The position numbers and the translations under genes were made by a program. DNA of 64,000 nt from Sinomonas albida. GTDB lineage: Bacteria; Actinomycetota; Actinomycetes; Actinomycetales; Micrococcaceae. Every line of letters begins with the position of its first letter. Position 1 is the first letter of the stretch. Of the stretch, positions 8,714 through 17,881 are shown piece after piece. The stretch spans positions 62,001 to 126,000 of the forward strand of contig NZ_SWDW01000001.1 of assembly GCF_004919045.1 (NCBI RefSeq), given 5' to 3'. The notes under the pieces are model-generated. The model was not told the origin of the DNA. It worked only from the letters and a program-made list of their open reading frames with translations, and searched no databases.

Positions 8714-9175
8714 ATGAGCCAGCAGATCCAATCCACGTTCACCGTCGAGCGCGTCATCGCGGCGCCGCCGTCGCGCGTGTTCCAGGCCTTCGCCGACCTT
8801 GAGCAGAAGAAGCAGTGGTTCGCCGGTCCCGACGGCTGGACCCAGGTCGAGGCCACGTTCGACTTCCGGCCCGGCGGATCGGAGGTCAACGTCGGGGAGA
8901 CTCCGGACGGCGATCGGAGTGAGTTCTACGCCCACTACTACGACATCGTCCCCAGCGAGCGGATCGTCTACACCTACGAGATGCACCACAAGGGCGTGAA
9001 GCTCTCCGTCTCCCTCGCTACGTTCGAGTTCGAGCCTGAGGATGAGGCCACGCGCCTCACGCTCACGGAGCACGGCGTGTTCCTCGACGGGCACGAGGAC
9101 CCGGCTCTCCGCGAGGAGGGCACGCGGTTGCTCTTCGACGGCCTTGCGGCGTACGTCGAGCGCGTACCCGCCTAA
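8714..9175 (+). CDS. SRPBCC / AHSA1-like domain protein
   Basis: This 153-residue protein spans a whole START/SRPBCC hydrophobic-pocket domain of the AHSA1 (activator of Hsp90 ATPase C-terminal) type. It opens with FTVERVIAAPPSRVFQAFAD and ends with a long helix (EEGTRLLFDGLAAYV). ATG 8714 follows a GAGGAG ribosome binding site embedded at the end of the ArsR gene, two bases after its stop. Members bind small hydrophobic ligands, but none can be named here. The pairing with ArsR suggests the regulator controls this gene. Confidence 0.85.
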   Translation: MSQQIQSTFTVERVIAAPPSRVFQAFADLEQKKQWFAGPDGWTQVEATFDFRPGGSEVNVGETPDGDRSEFYAHYYDIVPSERIVYTYEMHHKGVKLSVSLATFEFEPEDEATRLTLTEHGVFLDGHEDPALREEGTRLLFDGLAAYVERVPA

Positions 9176-9221
9176 CGGATGTTCCTGCGTGCCCACCCTC
9201 AGTGGGCACGAGAGGAGAGCC

Positions 9222-10448
9222 CTAGGCGAAGAGTCCCTCGCCAAGGAAGCCACCGTCCTTCTGGACGCCCGGGACCACGAAGAAGTACCCGCCGCCGAAC
9301 GGCTCGATGTAGTCGGTCATGGGCTCGTTCGCGAGGCGGGTCTGCGTGGCCTCGAACTGCTCTTGGATGTTCTGCTGGAAGCTCGTGAAGATGAGCCCGG
9401 CCTGCATGTTGCCGTTGAGGTCCACTCCGAGTTCGTAGTTGTAGCCGCGGCGCAGCATGCGCGAACCGGAGGTCTCCTGCGTGCGCGGGTTCGCGAGCCG
9501 GATGTGGGCGTTGAGGGGGACCGTCTCGCCGTGGGGGTCGGACGCGTAGTCCGGCGTATCCGTCTCCTTGCTCTTCCCCAAGGGCGCCCCGCTCGCGCGA
9601 TGGCGGCCGATCATGTTGTCCTGCTCGCCGAGGCCCACCCGGTCCCAGAATTCGACGAGCATGCGGATGATCCGCACCACCATGAACGTGCCGCCCTCGG
9701 CCCACGACGGCTGCCCCGAGCCGCCGCGGATCCACACGAGTTGCTCGTCCTGGGCCGGGTTGACGATCCCGTCCTTGTAGCCGAACAGGTTGCGGGGAGC
9801 GCCGTCCGGCCGCGGGCGGTTGTGGAAGCCGTTGATCTTCCACTGCAGCTGGAGCTGGCCGCGCGTCGCCTTCATGATGTCGCGCAGCGCGTAGTGGACC
9901 ATGTCGGTCGAGTCCGCGCACAGCTGGAGGATGAGGTCGCCGCCGGTCCACTCCTCCTCGATCTGGTCCTTCGGGAACACCTTCATGTCCGTGAGGCCCT
10001 TCGGCTTCTTCGCGGCGAGCCCGAACACCGGGCTGTCGAAGAGGCTCGCGGCGAGCCCGAGCGTGAGCGTGAAGTTCGCCGCCGCGATGTCCTCGCCCAT
10101 GACGCCTGAGTTCACCGGCGGCGCACCGTCCACGCCGCTCAGCTCGCTCGACGGCAAGGCATCGCCGGCCCCGTGGCCGCCGCCGAGGATCGTTGCCTTG
10201 ACCGTGAGCTTCTGCAGGAGCGCCTTGAGCTCCGCGGTGTCGCGGCTCAGCACCTTGAACGCCGCGAAGCACGCCGATTGCTGCTGGGAGGCGGGGCGGT
10301 AAACGCCCGCTTGGTTCTCGCCGAGGAAACCGACGACGTCGGAGCTCGCCTCGGGTGCGTCATCCGCCCGGACCGCGGTGGCGGAGAGGAGCCCGCTGGC
10401 CGCGGCGCCGCCTGCGCCGATGAGGAAGGAACGTCGTTGGAGCTGCAT
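9222..10448 (-). CDS. efeB: EfeB: Tat-exported DyP-type heme peroxidase / deferrochelatase
   Basis: EfeB is the heme peroxidase of the EfeUOB ferrous-iron system and is also proposed to release iron from heme. The 408-residue product starts with a Tat signal (RRSFLIGAGG, Arg5-Arg6) and an Ala-rich cleavage region. The DyP signature FGYKDG lies near residue 220, and the proximal heme histidine is likely in AHIRLANP near residue 313. ATG 10448 was preferred because upstream codons look non-coding. The gene follows efeO by 16 bp, so the two form one operon under the IdeR box upstream of efeO. No efeU permease is present nearby. Confidence 0.9.
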   Translation of the reverse strand: MQLQRRSFLIGAGGAAASGLLSATAVRADDAPEASSDVVGFLGENQAGVYRPASQQQSACFAAFKVLSRDTAELKALLQKLTVKATILGGGHGAGDALPSSELSGVDGAPPVNSGVMGEDIAAANFTLTLGLAASLFDSPVFGLAAKKPKGLTDMKVFPKDQIEEEWTGGDLILQLCADSTDMVHYALRDIMKATRGQLQLQWKINGFHNRPRPDGAPRNLFGYKDGIVNPAQDEQLVWIRGGSGQPSWAEGGTFMVVRIIRMLVEFWDRVGLGEQDNMIGRHRASGAPLGKSKETDTPDYASDPHGETVPLNAHIRLANPRTQETSGSRMLRRGYNYELGVDLNGNMQAGLIFTSFQQNIQEQFEATQTRLANEPMTDYIEPFGGGYFFVVPGVQKDGGFLGEGLFA

Positions 10449-10464
10449 GATGGCTGCTTTCTGG

Positions 10465-11286
10465 TCAGTCGGTCGAGAAGAGCGGCGGGACGAGCGAGAG
10501 GGATTCGAGGGCGCGCCCGAGCGCCGCGTTGACTGCCTGGCGCTCGGCGAGCGCGACCTTGGCGTAGTCGGTCCACGCGCCGTCCTTCTGGGTGGCGTCG
10601 ATGGCGGCCCTGAGCGCGGCGAGCTCGCCGTCGAGCCTGGCGGGGAAGCCGGACTTGAGGTTGTCGAGCAGCCCACGGAGCATGTCGAGCACCTCTTGGG
10701 TGGCGTCGACGTCCGCTCGGGCCAGCGCGAGCGCGAGCCCCGAGCCCTGGTCTCCCCGGCCGGAGAGGTGGTCGCGCTGCGTGTCCTCGAGGATCTCGTG
10801 GAGCCGCAGCGGCATGTCGGAGGGCGCGACGGCTGTCTCGGGGAGCTTGGCCTCGAGCGCGTCGACGTCCGTGAGGAGCTTGTCGATGACGGGGATCAGT
10901 TCGCCCGCGCCCTGGCCATGCCAGAGGCCGTACTCGATCCGGCGGAGTCCCGTGAAGTCGGGGTTCGCGGCACCGTCCTCGAGGCCGCGTGAGCCGGGAG
11001 CGATCGCGCTGCCCAGGTCGCCGAAGCTGCCGTACGCGGCCCCCACGCTCTGCCAGGCCTGCTGCGCGTCAAGCCACGCCTGCATCGCCGAGTCGACGTC
11101 CCCGTTCCCGACGTTCGCGCGCAAGGCGAGCACGTGCTGGCGAAGCTCCGTCAGACGCTCGGCGACGTACTCGTGGTAGGCGGCAACGGCGTCGTCCATC
11201 GTTGCCGGGGGACCGGCCTGGGTGGGCTGGGGTCGGGTTGGCGCGCCCTGGGCGGGGCGTGCTGGAGAGACAGCGGGCGCGGTCAT
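10465..11286 (-). CDS. efeO: EfeO/EfeM-type imelysin (M75) iron-uptake protein without visible signal peptide
   Basis: The 273-residue product contains the imelysin-like M75 domain of EfeO: a helical repeat starting near residue 30 (DAVAAYHEYVAERLTEL) with the GLRRIEYGLWHG motif near residue 115. It lacks the N-terminal cupredoxin domain of classical EfeO, so it resembles the short EfeM form. The N-terminus (TAPAVSPARPAQG) is Pro/Ala-rich and does not look like a secretion signal, although EfeO normally acts outside the membrane. A GAGG ribosome binding site lies five bases before ATG 11286. An IdeR box overlaps the promoter, and efeB follows directly. Confidence 0.85.
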   Translation of the reverse strand: MTAPAVSPARPAQGAPTRPQPTQAGPPATMDDAVAAYHEYVAERLTELRQHVLALRANVGNGDVDSAMQAWLDAQQAWQSVGAAYGSFGDLGSAIAPGSRGLEDGAANPDFTGLRRIEYGLWHGQGAGELIPVIDKLLTDVDALEAKLPETAVAPSDMPLRLHEILEDTQRDHLSGRGDQGSGLALALARADVDATQEVLDMLRGLLDNLKSGFPARLDGELAALRAAIDATQKDGAWTDYAKVALAERQAVNAALGRALESLSLVPPLFSTD

Positions 11287-11329
11287 AGGAACCTCGGGTG
11301 TCCGGGCGGGGCGCCCGAGGGGCCTCAGG

Positions 11330-11348
11330 CAAGGTGAGCCTAAGCTAA
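11330..11348. promoter_or_regulatory. IdeR/DtxR iron box upstream of efeO
   Basis: The 19 bases CAAGGTGAGCCTAAGCTAA match 15 of 19 positions of the palindromic actinobacterial IdeR/DtxR consensus (TTAGGTTAGCCTAACCTAA). The box covers the -10 region of the efeO promoter, so iron-loaded IdeR (encoded at 40200-40895) should repress efeO-efeB. Binding is inferred, not shown. Confidence 0.75.
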
Positions 11349-11365
11349 CTTGAATTAGGATGCAA
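11337..11365 (-). promoter_or_regulatory. efeO-efeB promoter
   Basis: Read on the minus strand, TTGCAT (11365-11360) is followed after 17 bp by TAGGCT (11342-11337). The -10 lies inside the IdeR box, which explains iron repression. The leader to the ATG at 11286 is about 45 nt. Confidence 0.5.
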
Positions 11366-11488
11366 AAGTGTTGCGTATTCACACTCGGAGCGCGGTGGAA
11401 CTCCCGTTTGCCCTGTGACCCCCGGCATAGCAGAATTGGCCTGTGCGGCACCACACCGTGCCCACAACAACTGAACAAGCCTCTGATC

Positions 11489-11682
11489 TGCGGCGGGAGA
11501 GTCCTGCGAGCATGAGCAAGCAGGCGCCGTAGGAGCAACACCTCCCCAGGAATCTCTCAGGCACCTGTACCGCTGCGGCAAGGCGCCTCTGGAAAGCAGC
11601 CCTCACGGGCTCACCGACGGTGCAAGCCGGCCCCTGACGGGCCGGCGGAATCTCTCAGGTTCGATACAGAGCGGGGAGGAAC
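11489..11682 (+). ncRNA. tandem glycine riboswitch
   Basis: Two glycine aptamers lie in tandem. The first runs from about 11489 to 11578 and includes GGGAGAGTCC and CCAGGAATCTCTCAGG. The second, from about 11582 to 11682, includes CTCTGGAAAGCAG, CACCGACGGTGCAAGCC and GGCGGAATCTCTCAGG. The paired AATCTCTCAGG motifs and GGTGCAAG element are typical of the class. It controls gcvP and the following glycine-cleavage genes, and glycine would be expected to raise expression. The gcvP start is 45 bases downstream. Confidence 0.93.
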
Positions 11683-11726
11683 GAGTCCATGCCGCTCCCG
11701 CGCGGCCTGAGTGATGGAGTTCCCCC

Positions 11727-14639
11727 GTGACGGACCACGCAGTTCCCGCAGCCTTCGTTGATCGGCACATCGGTGCCCGTCGCGACGAAGACATCAAGCA
11801 CATGCTGAACGCGATTGGCTACGACAGCGCCGACGCCCTCGCCGCGAGCGCGGTGCCGGACAGCATCAAGCAGGACGCGCCGCTCACCCTCTCCGCCGCC
11901 CTGAGCGAGACGGAGGCCCTCTCGGCCCTGCGCGTCCTCGCGGCCAAGAACAAGCCTCGCGTCCAAATGATCGGCCAGGGCTACTACGACACCGTGACCC
12001 CCGCCGTCATCCGGCGCAACATCGTCGAGAACCCGGCCTGGTACACGGCCTACACGCCGTACCAGCCGGAGATCTCGCAGGGCCGCCTCGAGGCGCTCCT
12101 GAACTTCCAGACGGCGGTCGAAGACCTCACGGGCCTGGCGATCGCGAACGCGTCGCTCCTCGACGAGGCGACGGCCGTCATGGAGGCCGTGCTCCTCATG
12201 CGCCGGGCGAACAAGGACAAGAACGCGGGTCCCGGGAAGACGGTTCTGGACTCCGAGCTGTTCCCGCAGTCCATCGCGATCGTGGTGGGCCGGGCCCGCG
12301 CGCTCGGCTTCGAGGTCGAGGTCGCGGACCTGTCCAAGGGCCTGCCGGAGGGGCCGATCAACGGCGTCGTCATCCAGCAGCCCGGCGTATCGGGCCTCGT
12401 CGCGGACGCGAGCGGGCTCATCGCCGCGGCGAAGGAGCGCGGTGCGATGGTCACGGTCGCCGCGGACCTCCTCGCGCTCACCCTCATCAAGTCCCCCGGG
12501 GAGCAGGGCGCGGACATCGCGGTCGGCAGCGCCCAGCGCTTCGGCGTCCCCCTCTTCTACGGCGGCCCGCACGCGGCCTTCATGTCCGTGCACAAGGGCC
12601 TCGAACGCCAGCTCCCGGGGCGCCTCGTGGGCGTCTCCAAGGACGACGCCGGCCGCCCCGCCTACCGCTTGGCGCTCCAGACCCGCGAGCAGCACATCCG
12701 GCGCGAGAAGGCGACCTCGAACATCTGCACGGCCCAGGCGCTCCTCGCGATCGTCGCGTCGATGTACGCCGTCTACCACGGCCCGGAAGGCCTCAAGGCC
12801 ATCGCCGAGCGCGCTCACGGCCACGCTCGCACGCTCGCCGCGGCGCTCGAGTCGGCGGGAATCGAGGTGGCGCACCGCAGCTTCTTCGACACCGTCACCG
12901 CCCGCGTCCCGCGCCGCGCGGCGTCGCTCGTGGCCGCGGCGGAGGCCAAGGGCATCAACCTCCGCCTCGTTGACGCGGACACGGTGGGGATCTCCTGCGA
13001 CGAGACGACGACGGCGGACGTCGTCGCCACGATCGCCGGCGTCTTCGGCGCGGGCCCCGCGGGCGACGCAGCGGACGTCCCGACAGGCGAGCGCTTTGGG
13101 CTCGAGCCTGCCGTCCACCGGACGAGCCTCTACCTCCAGCACCCCGTCTTCCACGCGCACCGCTCCGAGACCCAGATGATGCGCTACCTGCGCCGCCTCT
13201 CGGACCGCGACCTCGCGCTGGACCGCACCATGATCCCGCTTGGCTCGTGCACCATGAAGCTCAACGCCGCCGTCGAGATGGAGGCCATCACGTGGCCCGA
13301 GTTCGCTGGCATCCACCCGTTCGCGCCGGACACGCAGACCGAGGGCTGGCGCGAGCTCATCGCCGACCTCGAGCAGGATCTGGCGACCATCACGGGCTAC
13401 GACCAGGTCTCGATCCAGCCGAACGCGGGCTCGCAGGGCGAACTCGCGGGCCTCCTCGCGATCCGCGGCTACCACCACTCGCGCGGCGAGAGCCAGCGCG
13501 ACGTGTGCCTCATCCCTGCCTCGGCCCACGGCACGAACGCGGCCTCGGCGGTCCTCGCCGGCATGAAGGTGGTGGTCGTTGCGACCGCTTCGGACGGCAC
13601 GATCGACCACGCCGACCTCGCCGCCAAGATCGAGGCGAACGCCGGCCGCATCGCGGCGATCATGATCACCTACCCGTCCACGCACGGCGTGTACGACGCC
13701 GACGTCCGCGAGGTCTGCGACGCGGTTCACGCCGCGGGCGGGCAGGTGTACATCGACGGCGCGAACATGAACGCGCTCGTGGGCCTCGCCCAGCCGGGCA
13801 AGTTCGGCGGCGACGTCTCCCACCTCAACCTGCACAAGACGTTCTGCATCCCGCACGGCGGCGGCGGCCCGGGCGTGGGCCCGGTCGCGGCCCGCGCGCA
13901 CCTCGCGCCCTTCATGCCGGGCGACGCGGCGACGTGGACGGGCCACACGGACGACGGCGGCGAGGACCCCGCGCTGCCAGTGTCCGCCTCCCGCTTCGGT
14001 TCCGCGGGCGTCCTGCCGATCTCGTGGGCGTACGTGAAGCTCATGGGCGGGGACGGCCTCACCGAGGCCACGAAGTCGGCGCTCCTCGCGGCGAACTACA
14101 TCGCGAAGCGCCTCGACCCCCACTTCCCGGTCCTCTACACGGGCGAGGGCGGCCTCGTGGCGCACGAGTGCATCCTCGACCTGCGCGAGCTCACGGCCAA
14201 GACCGGCGTCACGGCCGAGGACGTCGCGAAGCGCCTCATCGACTTCGGCTTCCACGCGCCGACGCTCGCGTTCCCGGTTGCGGGCACGCTCATGGTCGAA
14301 CCCACCGAGTCGGAGGACCTCGGCGAGATCGAGCGGTTCATCGACGCGATGATCGCCATCCGCGCCGAGATCGACCAGGTGGCCCACGGCGACTTCGCGG
14401 TCGCCGACTCGCCCCTGCGCCGCGCCCCGCACACCGCGGCCGCGCTCGTCAGCAGCAAGTGGGAGCGCCCGTACACGCGCGAGCAGGGAGCGTTCCCAGG
14501 GAAGACCGCGAGCCAGGACAAGTACTTCGCCCCGGTGGGTCGCATCGACGGGGCTGCGGGCGACCGCAACCTCGTGTGCGCGTGCCCTCCCCTCGAAGCC
14601 TTCGAGGAAAGCACAGCGGCAATCGAGGACGCGCACTGA
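11727..14639 (+). CDS. gcvP: glycine dehydrogenase (decarboxylating), P protein of the glycine cleavage system
   Basis: This 970-residue single-chain P protein decarboxylates glycine with pyridoxal phosphate and passes the aminomethyl group to the lipoyl arm of GcvH. Both homologous halves are present. The PLP lysine is Lys704 in [16 protein letters not shown]. The N-terminus reads [16 protein letters not shown], as expected. GTG 11727 is the only plausible start before that motif. The gene is first in gcvP-gcvT-gcvH-glyA, behind a glycine riboswitch. The shared L protein (dihydrolipoyl dehydrogenase) is not in the window. Confidence 0.97.
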   Translation: MTDHAVPAAFVDRHIGARRDEDIKHMLNAIGYDSADALAASAVPDSIKQDAPLTLSAALSETEALSALRVLAAKNKPRVQMIGQGYYDTVTPAVIRRNIVENPAWYTAYTPYQPEISQGRLEALLNFQTAVEDLTGLAIANASLLDEATAVMEAVLLMRRANKDKNAGPGKTVLDSELFPQSIAIVVGRARALGFEVEVADLSKGLPEGPINGVVIQQPGVSGLVADASGLIAAAKERGAMVTVAADLLALTLIKSPGEQGADIAVGSAQRFGVPLFYGGPHAAFMSVHKGLERQLPGRLVGVSKDDAGRPAYRLALQTREQHIRREKATSNICTAQALLAIVASMYAVYHGPEGLKAIAERAHGHARTLAAALESAGIEVAHRSFFDTVTARVPRRAASLVAAAEAKGINLRLVDADTVGISCDETTTADVVATIAGVFGAGPAGDAADVPTGERFGLEPAVHRTSLYLQHPVFHAHRSETQMMRYLRRLSDRDLALDRTMIPLGSCTMKLNAAVEMEAITWPEFAGIHPFAPDTQTEGWRELIADLEQDLATITGYDQVSIQPNAGSQGELAGLLAIRGYHHSRGESQRDVCLIPASAHGTNAASAVLAGMKVVVVATASDGTIDHADLAAKIEANAGRIAAIMITYPSTHGVYDADVREVCDAVHAAGGQVYIDGANMNALVGLAQPGKFGGDVSHLNLHKTFCIPHGGGGPGVGPVAARAHLAPFMPGDAATWTGHTDDGGEDPALPVSASRFGSAGVLPISWAYVKLMGGDGLTEATKSALLAANYIAKRLDPHFPVLYTGEGGLVAHECILDLRELTAKTGVTAEDVAKRLIDFGFHAPTLAFPVAGTLMVEPTESEDLGEIERFIDAMIAIRAEIDQVAHGDFAVADSPLRRAPHTAAALVSSKWERPYTREQGAFPGKTASQDKYFAPVGRIDGAAGDRNLVCACPPLEAFEESTAAIEDAH

Positions 14640-14668
14640 GCGCGGCGACGACAGAAACGGAGACTGGG

Positions 14669-15856
14669 ATGACCACTGACACCACAGCCGCGCCCGACAC
14701 CGCGCCCAACTCGGAGAAGCGCACCGCGCTCTACGCCCAGCACCAGGCGCTCGGTGCGACCTTCACCGACTTCGGCGGCTGGCAGATGCCGCTCAAGTAC
14801 GGCTCGGAGCTCGCCGAGCACCGCGCGGTCCGCGAGGCCGCGGGCCTCTTCGACCTTTCGCATATGGGCGAGATCTGGGTCGCCGGCCCCGGCGCGGGGG
14901 CGTTCCTCGACTACGCGCTCGTGGGCAAGCTCTCGGCGATCGCGGTCGGCAAGGCCAAGTACTCGCTCATCTGCGCCGAGGACGGCGGCATCATCGACGA
15001 TCTGATCGTCTACCGCGTCGCCGAGGAGGACTACCTCGTGGTCCCCAACGCGGGCAACGCGCCGACAGTCGCGGCCGAGTTCGAGGCGCGGCTCGCCGCG
15101 TTCGCCGCAGCCCGCGGAGCCGAGGCGGGCGTGACGCTCCGCGACGCGAGCGCCGAGACGTCGCTCATCGCGGTGCAGGGCCCGAACGCGCAGGACATCC
15201 TGCTCGCGATCGTCCCCGCTGAGCATGCCGACGCCGTGACCGGCCTCAAGTACTACTCCGCGATCGAGCTCGAGGCTGCCGGGGTTCCGGTGCTTCTAGC
15301 ACGCACGGGCTACACGGGCGAGGACGGCTTCGAGCTGTTCGTCGCGAACGGCCGAGCCGCCGAACTCTGGGCCGCCGTGCGCGCCGCGGGGGAGGGCCGC
15401 GGGCTAGTGCCGTGCGGCCTCGCCTCCCGCGACAGCCTTCGCCTCGAGGCCGGCATGCCGCTCTACGGCAACGAGCTCTCGCGGGACGTCACGCCGTTCG
15501 AGGCGGGCCTGGGTGGCGTCGTCGCCCTCAAGACCAAGGAGGGCGACTTCGTGGGCCGCTCTGCGCTGCAGGCAAAGAAGGACGACGGCGCCGGCACCAC
15601 GAGCGGCAGGCGCCTCGTGGGCCTTCGCGGCCTCGGGCGGCGAGCGGCTCGCTCGCACTATCAGGTGCTCAAGGACGGCCAGGCCATCGGCGAGGTGACC
15701 TCGGGCCAGCCGAGCCCGACGCTCGGCTATCCGGTCGCGCTCGCCTACGTCGCCGTCGAACTTTCGGAAGTCGGCACGCAGCTCGATGTCGACCTCCGCG
15801 GCAAGACCGAGCCGTTCGAGGTAGTAGCACTCCCGTTCTACAAGCGCGAGAAGTAG
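14669..15856 (+). CDS. gcvT: aminomethyltransferase, T protein of the glycine cleavage system
   Basis: GcvT transfers the one-carbon unit from aminomethyl-GcvH to tetrahydrofolate and releases ammonia. The 395-residue product shows the family stretches FTDFGGWQMPL (near residue 32), FDLSHMGEIWV (near 64) and LLARTGYTGEDGFELF (near 212). ATG 14669 lies 29 bases after gcvP. The frame is open far upstream across gcvP, but that part is not coding. The N-terminal 18 residues are Thr/Pro-rich and may be disordered. The order P-T-H with glyA downstream is a complete variable part of the pathway. Confidence 0.96.
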   Translation: MTTDTTAAPDTAPNSEKRTALYAQHQALGATFTDFGGWQMPLKYGSELAEHRAVREAAGLFDLSHMGEIWVAGPGAGAFLDYALVGKLSAIAVGKAKYSLICAEDGGIIDDLIVYRVAEEDYLVVPNAGNAPTVAAEFEARLAAFAAARGAEAGVTLRDASAETSLIAVQGPNAQDILLAIVPAEHADAVTGLKYYSAIELEAAGVPVLLARTGYTGEDGFELFVANGRAAELWAAVRAAGEGRGLVPCGLASRDSLRLEAGMPLYGNELSRDVTPFEAGLGGVVALKTKEGDFVGRSALQAKKDDGAGTTSGRRLVGLRGLGRRAARSHYQVLKDGQAIGEVTSGQPSPTLGYPVALAYVAVELSEVGTQLDVDLRGKTEPFEVVALPFYKREK

Positions 15857-15871
15857 TCAACTTCTTACCCG

Positions 15872-15927
15872 CCCCGCCACCCACACCCCGCCACCCATAC
15901 CCCGCCATCCACACCCCGCCACCCACA
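15872..15927 (+). repeat. four tandem 14-bp repeats between gcvT and gcvH
   Basis: The unit CCCCGCCACCCACA occurs four times (15872-15885, 15886-15899, 15900-15913, 15914-15927) with one substitution each in copies two and three. It lies in the 126-bp spacer and contains no convincing hairpin. A C-rich unstructured spacer between coupled genes could act as a Rho-loading site, but that is inference. Confidence 0.85.
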
Positions 15928-15982
15928 CCCGAGCCCGCGGCGCCGATGCCGCGGGAGCCGTTGAGCCTAGGAGAAGAACCAC

Positions 15983-16363
15983 ATGAGCAGAGTCCAGACC
16001 GGCCTTCGCTATTCGGAGGAGCACGAGTGGCTCGACGTCGAGCAGAGCCCCGCGAAGGTCGGGGTCTCCGCCGTCGCCGCTGACGCGCTCGGCGACGTCG
16101 TCTACCTCGACCTCCCGGAGGTCGGCAGCGAGGTGACCGCCGGAACGACGTGCGGCGAGATCGAGTCCACGAAGAGCGTCTCCGACCTGTACTCGCCCGT
16201 GACCGGGACGATCGTCGAGGTCAACCAGGAGGCGATCGACAACCCCGCGCTCGTCAACGAGGACCCGTACGGAGCCGGCTGGCTCTTCGCGGTCGAGGTC
16301 TCGGCCGAGGGCCCGCTGCTCTCGGCCGAGGAGTACGCGTCGAAGAACGGCGGCGAACTGTGA
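15983..16363 (+). CDS. gcvH: glycine cleavage system H protein (lipoyl carrier)
   Basis: This 126-residue lipoyl-domain protein shuttles the aminomethyl intermediate between GcvP, GcvT and the L protein. The lipoylated residue is Lys64 in [14 protein letters not shown]. The N-terminus ([10 protein letters not shown]) and the C-terminal Gly-rich end are typical. A GGAG ribosome binding site precedes ATG 15983. The stop codon overlaps the GTG start of glyA (GTGA), indicating translational coupling. Confidence 0.97.
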   Translation: MSRVQTGLRYSEEHEWLDVEQSPAKVGVSAVAADALGDVVYLDLPEVGSEVTAGTTCGEIESTKSVSDLYSPVTGTIVEVNQEAIDNPALVNEDPYGAGWLFAVEVSAEGPLLSAEEYASKNGGEL

Positions 16364-17697
16364 GCACGGCCCAGCAGGAATCGCAGGTCCAGCAGAGCCA
16401 GTTCGAGCAGATCAAGTCGGCGTCCCTCGACGCGGACATCGCCGAGCTCGACCCCGAGATCGCCGCGTCGATCGACGCCGAGCTCGCGCGCCAGCGCGGC
16501 GGCCTCGAGATGATCGCGTCTGAGAACCACACGGCGTTCGCGGTCATGCAGGCCCAGGGCTCCGTGCTGACGAACAAGTACGCCGAGGGCTACCCGGGCC
16601 GCCGGTACTACGGCGGCTGCGAGCACGTGGACGTCATCGAGCGGCTCGCGATCGAGCGCGTCAAGGCCCTCTTCGGCGCCGAGTTCGCGAACGTGCAGCC
16701 CCACTCGGGCGCGCAGGCGAACGCCTCCGTGATGCACGCCCTGCTCAAGCCGGGCGAGACGATCATGGGCCTCAACCTCGCCCACGGCGGCCACCTCACG
16801 CACGGCATGAAGATCAACTTCTCCGGCAAGCTCTACAACGTCATCCCGTACCAGGTCCGCGAGGACGACCACCGGATCGACATGGCCGAGGTCGAGCGGC
16901 TCGCCCTCGAGCACCGGCCGCAGCTCATCGTCGCGGGCTGGTCCGCGTACGCCCGCGAGCTCGACTTCGCCGAGTTCCGCCGGATCGCCGACGAGGTCGG
17001 CGCGTATCTCATGGTGGACATGGCCCACTTCGCGGGCCTCGTCGCCGCTGGTCTGCACGCGAGCCCGGTCCCGCACGCCCACGTCACGACGTCGACCACG
17101 CACAAGACCCTCGCGGGCCCGCGCGGCGGCATCATCCTGACCAATGACGCTGACATCGCCAAGAAGATCAACTCCGCGGTGTTCCCGGGCCAGCAGGGCG
17201 GGCCGCTCGAGCACGTCATCGCGGGCAAGGCCGTCGCGTTCAAGGTCGCGGCCTCGGCCGAGTTCCGCGAGCGGATGGAGCGCGTCCTCGCGGGCGCGAA
17301 GATCATCGCGGAGCGACTCACCGCAGAGGACGTCAAGGCCAAGGGCATCGGCGTGGTCTCAGGCGGCACGGACGTGCACCTTGTGCTCGTGGACCTTCGC
17401 GACGCCGAGCTCGACGGGCAGCAGGCCGAGGATCGGCTCGCCGCGATCGACATCACGGTGAACCGCAACGCCGTCCCGTTCGACCCGCGCCCGCCGATGG
17501 TCACCTCGGGCCTGCGGATCGGCACGCCCGCGCTCGCGACGCGCGGCTTCGGCGAGGCGGCGTTCCGCGAGGTCGCGGACGTCATTGCCTCGGCACTCAT
17601 CGCGGGTCCGGACGAGGACGTGGCTCCGCTCAAGGCCCGCGTCGACGCCCTCGCCGCGGCCCACCCGCTGTACCCCGGCGTCGCGAACCTCGCCTGA
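16360..17697 (+). CDS. glyA: serine hydroxymethyltransferase
   Basis: GlyA interconverts glycine and serine using methylene-tetrahydrofolate, so it consumes the one-carbon unit made by the cleavage system. The 445-residue product carries [18 protein letters not shown] near the N-terminus, [10 protein letters not shown], and the PLP lysine Lys249 in [18 protein letters not shown] 16360 overlaps the gcvH stop, and its ribosome binding site is within gcvH. The first 25 residues extend beyond shorter homologues. A five-copy repeat array begins nine bases after the stop codon. Confidence 0.96.
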   Translation: MSTAQQESQVQQSQFEQIKSASLDADIAELDPEIAASIDAELARQRGGLEMIASENHTAFAVMQAQGSVLTNKYAEGYPGRRYYGGCEHVDVIERLAIERVKALFGAEFANVQPHSGAQANASVMHALLKPGETIMGLNLAHGGHLTHGMKINFSGKLYNVIPYQVREDDHRIDMAEVERLALEHRPQLIVAGWSAYARELDFAEFRRIADEVGAYLMVDMAHFAGLVAAGLHASPVPHAHVTTSTTHKTLAGPRGGIILTNDADIAKKINSAVFPGQQGGPLEHVIAGKAVAFKVAASAEFRERMERVLAGAKIIAERLTAEDVKAKGIGVVSGGTDVHLVLVDLRDAELDGQQAEDRLAAIDITVNRNAVPFDPRPPMVTSGLRIGTPALATRGFGEAAFREVADVIASALIAGPDEDVAPLKARVDALAAAHPLYPGVANLA

Positions 17698-17705
17698 CCG
17701 GCGCG

Positions 17706-17827
17706 GGTTGCGGGGTCCCGTCCGGCGGGTTGCGGGGTCCCGTCCGGCCGGTTGCGGGGTCCCGTCCGGCCGGTTGCGGGGTCCCGTCCGGCGGGTTGCG
17801 GGGTCCCGTCCTCACTTGGACCCCGCA
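17706..17827 (+). repeat. five tandem 22-bp repeats plus inverted copy after glyA
   Basis: The unit beginning GGTTGCGGGGTCCCGTCC recurs at 17706, 17728, 17750, 17772 and 17794 with almost no change. It ends with an inverted core GGACCCCGCA (17818-17827), which can pair with TGCGGGGTCC of the fifth copy (17797-17806) to form a 10-bp hairpin. The array begins just after the glyA stop and ends before sdaA. It probably serves as a terminator-like or stability element. The core GTTGCGGGGTC recurs after fdhD at 51030. Confidence 0.85.
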
Positions 17828-17881
17828 TCCCCGCAAGGTCCGCGCAGCGGAACGATAATTGACTCAGGAAGGAATCCCGGC

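Noticed and set aside
11655-14636. Open frame of 993 codons antisense to gcvP
   Set aside because: gcvP has a complete family match. The antisense frame has the codon-shadow composition (Arg, Val, Asp, Gly) and no domain.
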